A stretch of 22,351 nt of DNA from a virus: the IMG/VR virus record IMGVR_UViG_3300025769_000932, positions 1 to 22,351 of that record; one strand, given 5' to 3'. The notes below the pieces were generated by a model that was not told the DNA's origin, did not search any database, and saw nothing but the letters and a program-made list of their open reading frames with translations. Positions 1 to 5,635 of the stretch are shown one piece after another. A program made the position numbers and the translations under genes. Positions within the stretch are counted from its first letter, which is position 1, and each line of letters opens with the position of its first letter.

Positions 1-6
1 AAAATA

Positions 7-276
7 ATGACAAAAGAAATACAAGAGTACTACTCTAGAATGACTAAGGCAACTTTATTGCTACAATCGGTGCTACACCAACTTGACGAGGTTAACGATG
101 CATCACTTCATAAACACAACATCAAACGATTTACGAAGATGTTTACAAACGAAGTGGAGAAGATAGTAGATGTGTTCTCAAGCGACCTACCAGAGGAAAC
201 GCTTAACTCGTACACCTCGATAGTACAACAGGTTGACGACCTTATTAACCAACTTCAAATTCAGGTAAAAGAATGA
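7..276 (+). CDS. Hypothetical 89-residue protein
   Basis: I do not recognise this protein. It is small, soluble, rich in charged and polar residues and probably all helical: two helix-like stretches (about residues 5-30 and 38-85) are separated by a short polar link, with no cysteine motif, signal peptide or membrane segment. The start ATG follows an A-rich tract, as expected in Bacteroidetes. Its TGA stop overlaps the ATG of a 23-residue ORF in an ATGA arrangement, so the two are probably translationally coupled. It lies before the host-type promoter at 320-352, so it probably belongs to a transcription unit coming from outside the window rather than to the sigma/terminase unit. Confidence 0.7.
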   Translation: MTKEIQEYYSRMTKATLLLQSVLHQLDEVNDASLHKHNIKRFTKMFTNEVEKIVDVFSSDLPEETLNSYTSIVQQVDDLINQLQIQVKE

Positions 277-344
277 TACTAGCTAGATGGATATTATTTT
301 TAATTATTTTTATACTTTCTTGTTGTATGTATTATTATAATTAG
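273..344 (+). CDS. Tiny ATGA-coupled membrane peptide, 23 residues
   Basis: A 23-codon ORF starts inside the stop codon of the preceding gene (ATGA) and reads MILARWILFLIIFILSCCMY plus YYN. It has one basic residue near the N-terminus, a hydrophobic run at about residues 6-16, then Ser-Cys-Cys. The layout resembles a single membrane span or a minimal lipoprotein signal whose Cys could be lipidated. The -33 part of the downstream promoter lies inside its 3' end, which could also explain the base composition. The tight coupling and hydrophobic pattern favour a real peptide, but AT-rich DNA readily yields Ile/Leu/Phe codons by chance. No function is assigned. Confidence 0.4.
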   Translation: MILARWILFLIIFILSCCMYYYN

Positions 345-352
345 TATATTTG
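320..352 (+). promoter_or_regulatory. Host-type Bacteroidetes promoter upstream of the sigma-like gene
   Basis: TATATTTG at 345-352 is an exact match to the Bacteroidetes -7 consensus TAnnTTTG. It is preceded by TTGTTG at 320-325, leaving 19 bases after the second TTG, which is the normal spacing to the -33 element. Transcription would begin near 358-360, giving a leader of about 60 bases that contains the hairpin at 377-412 before the sigma-like gene. This is the best host-type promoter in the window. Confidence 0.65.
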
Positions 353-376
353 AGTCCATATTGTTAATACTTAAAA

Positions 377-412
377 AAGGAGGTAGTCGGCTTAACGTAG
401 CGTTGCCTCCTT
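377..412 (+). promoter_or_regulatory. Leader hairpin before the sigma-like gene; possible minus-strand terminator
   Basis: AAGGAGG (377-383) pairs with CCTCCTT (406-412), extended inward by a wobble and an A-T pair, around a loop of about 18 bases. On the plus strand it is followed by ATTAAAAT, a poor U-tract. On the minus strand the stem is followed by a T-run, so it would work better as a terminator for leftward transcription, yet no leftward gene is nearby. Ten bases separate it from the ATG at 422, so in the plus-strand leader it could control translation or transcription of the sigma-like gene. Confidence 0.55.
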
Positions 413-421
413 ATTAAAATT

Positions 422-892
422 ATGGATACACTTGACATACTAGCAAAACATCACGATGAATGGCTTTCAATAGCCTTATCGTTCGGTGCAACAGAGGACT
501 TGGTACAGGATATGTACATCAGAGCGTACAAGTACAAAGGTTTTCTCAACCAAGACAAAACTCCAAATAGAGCCTTCATTTGGATAACTATGCGTAACTT
601 GTTTTACGATTCAATCAAAAAAAATCAACATCATATAGAACTAGATACTACGTATCATTCTATCCCAGAAACTCCAGACGAGTATCTTAAAGAAGCCTTA
701 GAGCTAGTGGATAAAACAAAAAAAGAATGGCATCACTTCGACTCCATGATGTTCGACCTTTACCTTCACTCTGGAATGTCAATGCGAGATATCGAGAAGG
801 AAACAGGGATATCTTTATCTACTATTTTTCTTACAATTAAACGATGTAAGGATAGACTTAAACAACAAAACGACAAAATAAAAGTTATATAG
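422..892 (+). CDS. Phage sigma-70-family (ECF-like) RNA polymerase factor
   Basis: A 156-residue protein with the two-domain plan of small group-4 sigma factors. Residues 21-68 resemble region 2: an acidic segment with EDLVQDMYIRAYKY, then an aromatic- and Trp-containing helix ending near MRNLFYDSIKK, the part that binds the -10 element and core polymerase. After a linker, residues 105-148 resemble region 4, with a helix-turn-helix around SMRDIEKETGISLSTIFLTI. It is expected to redirect host RNA polymerase to phage promoters. The adjacent terminase genes fit a late-gene switch. A host-type promoter precedes it, and its own last codons overlap a copy of the repeated AGTTATATA motif. Region 2 is divergent, so a sigma-like regulator without true sigma activity is possible. 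Confidence 0.75.
   Translation: MDTLDILAKHHDEWLSIALSFGATEDLVQDMYIRAYKYKGFLNQDKTPNRAFIWITMRNLFYDSIKKNQHHIELDTTYHSIPETPDEYLKEALELVDKTKKEWHHFDSMMFDLYLHSGMSMRDIEKETGISLSTIFLTIKRCKDRLKQQNDKIKVI
861..891 (+). promoter_or_regulatory. Composite motif copy 1 (candidate late promoter)
   Basis: AACAACAAAAC at 861-871 is followed 11 bases later by AGTTATATA at 883-891, four bases or fewer from the ATG at 895. It overlaps the end of the sigma-like gene, whose TAG stop lies at its edge. It would serve the cysteine-motif protein and terminase genes. See the finding on the six copies. Confidence 0.5.
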
Positions 893-894
893 TT

Positions 895-1269
895 ATGGAG
901 AAGTTAAAACAACCTAGAAAGAAACAATCCAAAGGATTAGGAGATACTATCGAGAAGATAACCGAAGCTACTGGAATCAAGGCAGCGGTTAAGTTCATTG
1001 CAGGAGAAGATTGTGGTTGCGATGAGCGTAAGGATAAGTTAAACGAATTGTTTAGATATAAGACACCTAAGTGTTTGACAGAGAGCGAGTATGAGCAATT
1101 AGATATCGTTCTAAATAGACAAAGAAAAACGGAGATATCACCAGTAGAGCAATATGCAATGATTAAAGTATACAATCGTATCTTTGACGCTAAGGAAACA
1201 TTTACTACTTGTGGATCTTGTTTACGAGATTTAGAACAAAAACTTAAGAAGGTATATGATTTATATTAG
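895..1269 (+). CDS. Conserved cysteine-motif (possible zinc-binding) protein
   Basis: A 124-residue protein with a basic N-terminus (residues 1-13), a CxC motif at Cys40/Cys42 within EDCGCDERKDKLNELF, a lone Cys60, and a CxxC at Cys106/Cys109. The pairs Cys40/Cys42 and Cys106/Cys109 could together hold one zinc ion. I recall similar proteins with a GEDCGC signature next to terminase genes in Bacteroidetes phages, without a known function. It follows the sigma-like gene by two bases and precedes the small terminase. A DNA-binding or packaging-accessory role is plausible from the basic tail and position but is inference. No membrane segment is seen. Confidence 0.75.
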   Translation: MEKLKQPRKKQSKGLGDTIEKITEATGIKAAVKFIAGEDCGCDERKDKLNELFRYKTPKCLTESEYEQLDIVLNRQRKTEISPVEQYAMIKVYNRIFDAKETFTTCGSCLRDLEQKLKKVYDLY

Positions 1270-1348
1270 TGGGGTTATTTACTACGAAATATTGACTGAT
1301 AACTTTCATTATGTTATTTATCTAAATTAATTAATTAAAACAAAAATA

Positions 1349-1639
1349 ATGGATAACAGAAGGAATAACGGAGGACATTCTACTAAGGGAAAAGCTGGTA
1401 GAAAACCTAAAGACGAGGAGAATAGAATACGGGATTTAATGTCGCCTTATTCGTTAGATGCTATACAATGCTTGGCTAATATAGTTATATCGGAGAAGGC
1501 TAGAGATAGTGATAAAATTAGTGCAGCTAAGTTGATAATCGAGTACACTTATGGTAAGCCTAAAGAGACTATCGATAATAACATTACGGTATCCGAAACT
1601 AATATAAAAGAGTTATTAAGCTTTGGTGGATCTAAATGA
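1349..1639 (+). CDS. terS: Probable terminase small subunit
   Basis: A 96-residue protein directly upstream of, and overlapping by about 16 bases, the large terminase gene. The N-terminus is basic and Gly-rich (NGGHSTKGKAGRKPKDEE), followed from about residue 28 by a helical domain (SPYSLDAIQCLANIVISEKA) and a segment KISAAKLIIEYTYGKPKE, a pattern typical of small terminase-like proteins, where the C-terminal part contacts the large subunit. It would recognise phage DNA for packaging. The call rests on size, position and the AAKxxxEYxYGKP signature. It is short for the family, so the DNA-binding part may be reduced. Confidence 0.7.
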   Translation: MDNRRNNGGHSTKGKAGRKPKDEENRIRDLMSPYSLDAIQCLANIVISEKARDSDKISAAKLIIEYTYGKPKETIDNNITVSETNIKELLSFGGSK

Positions 1640-2831
1640 TAAGTATAGAGCATTTGGAAGTGATAGTAGGTACTTTATTGTTACTGGTGGCCGTGGTTCT
1701 GGTAAATCATTCTCGATCAACATACTTCTACTATTTCTTACTTACGAGAGAGGACATATTATTCTTTTCACTCGCTATACTCTTACTTCTGCTCATGTAT
1801 CTATCATACCAGAATTTCTAGAGAAGATAGATATACTTGATAAACATAGTGACTTTCACGTTACTAAAGACGAGATAGTAAACCTAAAAACAGGGAGTAA
1901 GATATTATTTAAGGGTATCAAAACAAGTTCTGGAACTCAGACGGCTAATCTTAAATCACTAGCTGGAGTTACAACATGGGTATTAGATGAAGCTGAGGAG
2001 TTAACCGATGAAGATACTTTCGATAAGATAGATTATTCTATCCGTTCTAAGGACAAAGATAATAGGGTTGTGTTGATACTTAACCCTGCTACTAAAGAAC
2101 ACTTTATCTATCAAAGGTTCTTTGAATCGAAAGGAGTAGAGGCAGGAAGTAATATAGTCAAGGGAGATACTACGTATATTCATACTACCTACTTAGATAA
2201 TATAGATAATCTTTCTGAATCGTTTCTAACACAAATAGAGACAATGAAAATACACCGACCAGAGAAGTATAAACATACTATTCTAGGAGGGTGGCTCGAT
2301 AAAGCCGAGGGGGTTATATACACCAATTGGTCGATAGGTAAATTTAATGAAGATATACCTAGCGTATTTGGACAAGATTATGGATTTAGTAACGATCCAA
2401 GCACTTTAGTCGAAACTGCAATAGATAAATCTAAGAAGATTATTTACGCAAGGTTACACGTATATCAACAAGGGTTAACTACTTCTCAACTTGCTAATCT
2501 TAATATCCGATTTGCTGGCAAAAAGTTAATAGTAGCAGATAATGCTGAGCCTAGATTGATAGCTGAACTTTCTAACTTAGGATGTAATGTTGCACCTTGT
2601 GTTAAGTACAAAATAAACGAAGGGATAGCTACTATACTAGATTACGATTTGGTAATAGACGAGGAGTCAATAGACTTGATTAAGGAATTGAACAACTATT
2701 GTTGGCTGGAGCGTAAGAGTGAAACTCCAATCGATAAATACAATCATGCTTTGGATGCTCTTAGATATGCGGTTACTTATCAACTTGAGAATGCACATAA
2801 AGGAAACTATAAAATAAGCTTCATTCGTTAA
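1623..2831 (+). CDS. terL: Terminase large subunit (packaging ATPase and nuclease)
   Basis: A 402-residue PBSX/Terminase_3-type protein that pumps DNA into the prohead and cuts concatemers. Walker A is TGGRGSGKS at 21-29; Walker B is WVLDEAEE with Asp122/Glu123; a motif III-like ILNPAT is near 152-157. The RNase H-like nuclease domain starts near residue 248, with acidic residues Asp252 (GQDYGFSND), Asp306 (IVADNAEP) and Asp378 (HALDALRYA). All expected residues are present, so it looks functional. No ATG is available near the N-terminus: the start is TTG at 1623 or GTG at 1626, both inside the small-subunit gene, implying coupled translation. Confidence 0.93.
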   Translation: MVDLNDKYRAFGSDSRYFIVTGGRGSGKSFSINILLLFLTYERGHIILFTRYTLTSAHVSIIPEFLEKIDILDKHSDFHVTKDEIVNLKTGSKILFKGIKTSSGTQTANLKSLAGVTTWVLDEAEELTDEDTFDKIDYSIRSKDKDNRVVLILNPATKEHFIYQRFFESKGVEAGSNIVKGDTTYIHTTYLDNIDNLSESFLTQIETMKIHRPEKYKHTILGGWLDKAEGVIYTNWSIGKFNEDIPSVFGQDYGFSNDPSTLVETAIDKSKKIIYARLHVYQQGLTTSQLANLNIRFAGKKLIVADNAEPRLIAELSNLGCNVAPCVKYKINEGIATILDYDLVIDEESIDLIKELNNYCWLERKSETPIDKYNHALDALRYAVTYQLENAHKGNYKISFIR

Positions 2832-2861
2832 CAACAAAACAATGCTAAAATAAGTTATATA
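2830..2861 (+). promoter_or_regulatory. Composite motif copy 2 (candidate late promoter)
   Basis: AACAACAAAAC at 2830-2840, starting at the last base of the large terminase stop codon, is followed 12 bases later by AGTTATATA at 2853-2861, four bases before the ATG at 2866. This copy lies in true intergenic DNA and matches copy 1 over about 35 bases with a one-base spacing change. Confidence 0.5.
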
Positions 2862-2865
2862 AGTA

Positions 2866-3543
2866 ATGAAGATAGAGATTAATATTCCAGAAAGTTTAAA
2901 GGAGATAAAGCTCAAAGACTATCAGAAGTTTGTTAAGACTTGTAAAGATAGTAACGATGAGATGTTTGTAAAACAGAAGATGATAGAAATCTTTTGTGGT
3001 GTGCCTTTGCTTTCTGTTTTAAAGATGAAGTTCTCAGATGTTGAGGATATAACAAATCATCTAAACAACCTATTCACTAAACAACCTAACTTAATACGTA
3101 AATTCGATATAGTTGGCTTAGAGTTTGGATTTATTCCTAACCTAGAGAAGATAACGTTTGCTGAGTATATTGACTTAGATACTTATATTGCTGACTTCGA
3201 TAATATGCACAAAGCAATGGCAGTATTATACAGACCAATAGTAGACAAACGAAAAGATACTTACTCTATTGAGGAGTACACTGGATCGGATGCGTACTCC
3301 GAGATAATGGAGCATGTTAGTATGGAGGTTGTGATAGGAGCAAGGGTTTTTTTTTGGAATTTAAGCAACGAGTTATTGACGGCTATCCCAACTTATTTGG
3401 AGAAACAGGTGAGCAAAATGAATACTCGGAAAGCTACCAATTTGGGAGCAAATGGGGATGGTATCAATCAATCTATTCACTTGCTAAAGGAGACGTTACA
3501 AGACTTGATGAAGTTACAGAGGTTGGATTATTTAAAGCTTTAA
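2866..3543 (+). CDS. Tail-assembly-chaperone-like protein, frame-0 product
   Basis: The 225-residue unshifted product. Residues 1-163 look like a soluble mixed fold (MKIEINIPESLKEIKLKDYQ at the start, acidic middle) and end at a run of nine T residues at 3347-3355 coding for Val-Phe-Phe-Trp. After the run, frame 0 stays open for another 62 codons and ends 60 bases before the next gene. The -1 frame instead stays open to an 8-base overlap with the next gene and looks more protein-like. A short and a shifted product from one gene, upstream of the tape measure, is the hallmark of tail assembly chaperones (lambda gpG/gpGT). No family is recognised from the sequence itself, so the role is inferred. 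A sequencing error in the T-run is the main alternative. Confidence 0.65.
   Translation: MKIEINIPESLKEIKLKDYQKFVKTCKDSNDEMFVKQKMIEIFCGVPLLSVLKMKFSDVEDITNHLNNLFTKQPNLIRKFDIVGLEFGFIPNLEKITFAEYIDLDTYIADFDNMHKAMAVLYRPIVDKRKDTYSIEEYTGSDAYSEIMEHVSMEVVIGARVFFWNLSNELLTAIPTYLEKQVSKMNTRKATNLGANGDGINQSIHLLKETLQDLMKLQRLDYLKL
3348..3354 (+). other. Slippery heptamer T TTT TTT for -1 frameshifting
   Basis: In the frame of the gene starting at 2866 the run reads GTT TTT TTT TGG, placing a T TTT TTT heptamer at 3348-3354. Both tRNAs could re-pair perfectly after a -1 slip, and decoding would resume at TTG 3354. The fused product would be 163 + 85 = 248 residues. I saw no obvious strong downstream pseudoknot by eye. 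Confidence 0.55.
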
Positions 3544-3611
3544 CGATGCTTAGTTTTGAGAAAGAAAAACACGATATAGAAATGATGCAAATACAAAGAC
3601 GAAATGGCTAA
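3354..3611 (+). CDS. -1 frame extension of the chaperone-like gene
   Basis: Eighty-five codons, entered from TTG 3354 after the slip rather than by independent initiation. It contains an aromatic-rich core, FGSKWGWYQSIYSLAKGD at about residues 31-48, then TRLDEVTEVGLFKALTMLSFEKEKHDIEMM. This resembles a compact domain I associate with Bacteroidetes phage virion proteins (WGWYxxIYxLAxGDxxxLDEVTE). It ends in TAA overlapping the ATG of the next gene by eight bases, the tight packing seen elsewhere here, whereas the frame-0 stop leaves a gap. Both points suggest this frame is translated. It cannot be an ordinary gene: there is no ATG near its 5' end. Confidence 0.6.
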   Translation: MEFKQRVIDGYPNLFGETGEQNEYSESYQFGSKWGWYQSIYSLAKGDVTRLDEVTEVGLFKALTMLSFEKEKHDIEMMQIQRRNG

Positions 3612-4062
3612 CTATTACGATATAACTAAACAAATACACGATTTCTTTATAACTAATCCGATGTGTAATTACGTTACTAAAGGTAGCCTTGACGAGCTTA
3701 TGAATGCAAAGCATGACATGTACCCATTGGCACACGTTCAGATTAACAACGCCACTATACAAGGTCATTCTATTACTTATAACGTATCTGTATCTGTAAT
3801 GGACTTGCTAGATTATTCTAAGGAGCAACCAGCAGATATTTATGTAGGGAATAGTAATGTAGATGACGTTCTAAACGCAAGCCTATTGTTACTAAACAAC
3901 TTCCACGAGCACTGCATTAGAGGTAATATGTGGGATGATGACTATCGTATCGAGGATAGCTCTGGAAGCATAGAGTTCTTTGAGGAACGGTTCATAGATA
4001 ATGTGGCTGGAGCTACTATGACTTTTGATTTGGTAACAGGAAATACAATGACTAAATGCTAG
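3604..4062 (+). CDS. Neck or tail-completion-like structural protein
   Basis: A 152-residue soluble protein, probably alpha/beta. Its N-terminal half (ITKQIHDFFITNPMCNYVTKGSLD) precedes a beta-rich core with PLAHVQINNATIQGHSITYNVSVSVMD and the acidic segment KEQPADIYVGNSNVDDVLNASLLLL. I recall similar proteins in Bacteroidetes phages beside HK97 gp10-like genes, where tail-terminator and head-completion proteins are usually encoded. The role is inferred from position and fold pattern, not from a recognised motif. It overlaps the -1 extension upstream by eight bases and the next gene by seven, so it belongs to the same transcript. Confidence 0.5.
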   Translation: MANYYDITKQIHDFFITNPMCNYVTKGSLDELMNAKHDMYPLAHVQINNATIQGHSITYNVSVSVMDLLDYSKEQPADIYVGNSNVDDVLNASLLLLNNFHEHCIRGNMWDDDYRIEDSSGSIEFFEERFIDNVAGATMTFDLVTGNTMTKC

Positions 4063-4604
4063 ATAGAAGCTATGTACAGAAGGAGCTTGATAATTTCAAG
4101 AAATACGTTATACAACAAAGTAGGAGCAATCTAACTAAGGGAGGAAAGAACGTAAATAAGAAGCTATACAACTCTATTAATGGGGAGGCTATCTCTAGCA
4201 AGAACAGTTTACGTCTTGCATTTGAGATGGAGGACTATGGTACCTTTCAAGATTTAGGGGTAAAGGGTAAGGACCCGAGTAAAGTATCTAAAGGTTCAAA
4301 GATAAGAGGGCAGCAAGCGCCGAATAGCCCTTATAGTTTTAAGGATAAAGCACCTCCAGCAAGTGCGTTACTTCCATGGGTTAAGGCAAGAGGTATAAAT
4401 CCTAGATTCCGAGATGCAAAAGGTAAATTTCAGAAAGGAAGTCATTTAGGGTTTGCTAGGTTAATATCTTTAAATATATTCTACAGAGGAATAAAACCTA
4501 GTTTATTTTTTACTAAGCCTTTTGAGAAAGCATTTGAAAGATTACCAGATGATATAATCGAGGCTTACGGATTAGATGTTGAATCTTTAATTAAATTGAA
4601 ATGA
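4056..4604 (+). CDS. HK97 gp10-like head-tail connector / neck protein
   Basis: A 182-residue basic protein. Features typical of the gp10-like family are an N-terminal helix with basic residues (LDNFKKYVIQQSRSNL), a KLYNSI segment near residue 37, a beta motif FEMEDYGTFQDLGVKG (about 56-71), a Pro/Ala-rich segment PPASALLPWVKARGI (about 100-114), and a C-terminal KPFEKAFERLP like the family's P-F-x-x-A-F end. These proteins act in the neck, joining head to tail or ending tail tube growth. Its stop overlaps the following start as ATGA. It is somewhat longer than usual because of an inserted basic loop (about 115-150). Confidence 0.6.
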   Translation: MLDRSYVQKELDNFKKYVIQQSRSNLTKGGKNVNKKLYNSINGEAISSKNSLRLAFEMEDYGTFQDLGVKGKDPSKVSKGSKIRGQQAPNSPYSFKDKAPPASALLPWVKARGINPRFRDAKGKFQKGSHLGFARLISLNIFYRGIKPSLFFTKPFEKAFERLPDDIIEAYGLDVESLIKLK

Positions 4605-5635
4605 GTAACATATTTGCAAGGTCACCTTATGTGATAGAGATAGACGAGGCTAGTCAGTTAGCTACTAAGTTAGAGTTGTTTATTTGGAATGGTACAGGAT
4701 CTATTCCTTCATCTCCACAATACACATTTAGTAAGTCAATCCCAGCTAGCAACAACACTGCTACGAACTACAATGTGTCTCCATACATTAGAGAGTACTT
4801 TAGTTTCTTAACTGCTCAGAATCCTACTAGCACTACTGCTACCACAACATCGCATTGGTGCAACGTAACAGTAAAGAGATACAAGGACATAGGTGCTGGC
4901 TATGTACTCGTAGACACAACGAACTATTACGCTTTTGACGGCTTTGGGTTCTTTGGGGATGGTTACAATTACGATAACGGAAATTACTTAAGAAGGCAAA
5001 AGGACTACGTTTATTCTAGTGGTACTTATGCTGGTTATGTTGTAGCTTATTTGGGGGTTAATTGGCACGTAGAATGGAATGACGGCACGACAAACCACGT
5101 TGATAGCTCGATAGTGACTGCTGGCTGGTATTCAATACCTTTAATCTATTTAGGAGGTACGACAGGAGATTGGACTTTAACGATTATAGATAATGGAGAT
5201 GCAACGCAAGCTACGTATACAACTACCGAAAAAACCGAATGTAAATACACTCCTATTGCTTGTGATTTTATCAATAAATATGGATCGTGGCAACGTGAGT
5301 TTTTCTTTAAAGCCTCGAATGATAGCATAGAGATAAGTTCGAACGATTATAATGTAATGCCTTCATCCTTCCCTAATTATTCAACAAGCGAAGGTCAAAA
5401 AAGAAGTTTCAATACAAACGGGAAAGAATCAATCAAGGTCAACACGGATTGGGTAGATGAGGATTGGAGCGATAACCTAAAGGAGTTAATGTTAAGTGAG
5501 CGAATATTGATCAACGGAAAGCCAGCAAGTTTGAGGACTAAATCTACCGAACTATTCAAACATATAAACACTAAACAAATAAACTACACTTTGGAATTTG
5601 AATACAATTATAACACTATTAACAACGTAATGTAA
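4601..5635 (+). CDS. Tail structural protein, 344 residues
   Basis: A beta-rich protein with many Thr, Ser, Asn, Tyr and Gly residues and no membrane segment. Its N-terminus (FARSPYVIEIDEASQLATKLELFIWNG) and the segment NVSPYIREYF resemble a family I associate with Bacteroidetes phages, located just before a larger tail-tip protein. The C-terminus includes KSTELFKHINTKQINYTLEFEY. Cysteines are few (one in HWCNV; two near CKYTPIACDF). It is probably part of the tail tip or baseplate-like hub. It overlaps both neighbours (ATGA upstream, TAATG downstream), so it is made together with the 779-residue protein, a likely binding partner. No enzymatic motif is seen. Confidence 0.5.
   Translation: MSNIFARSPYVIEIDEASQLATKLELFIWNGTGSIPSSPQYTFSKSIPASNNTATNYNVSPYIREYFSFLTAQNPTSTTATTTSHWCNVTVKRYKDIGAGYVLVDTTNYYAFDGFGFFGDGYNYDNGNYLRRQKDYVYSSGTYAGYVVAYLGVNWHVEWNDGTTNHVDSSIVTAGWYSIPLIYLGGTTGDWTLTIIDNGDATQATYTTTEKTECKYTPIACDFINKYGSWQREFFFKASNDSIEISSNDYNVMPSSFPNYSTSEGQKRSFNTNGKESIKVNTDWVDEDWSDNLKELMLSERILINGKPASLRTKSTELFKHINTKQINYTLEFEYNYNTINNVM

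Noticed and set aside
1270-1348. A promoter between the cysteine-motif gene and the small terminase
   Set aside because: The 79 bases are AT-rich but contain neither TAnnTTTG nor the two-block motif; read-through from upstream is sufficient.
1636-1821. A plus-strand ORF overlapping the start of the large terminase, hydrophobic product
   Set aside because: It lies wholly inside the terminase Walker A region in another frame. Its Leu/Val-rich product is what an AT-rich shadow frame gives.
2312-2319. GTTATATA inside the large terminase gene as a further promoter motif copy
   Set aside because: The A/C-rich upstream block is absent (GCCGAGGGG precedes it) and it is not at a gene start. A similar coding match near 11394 was rejected for the same reason.
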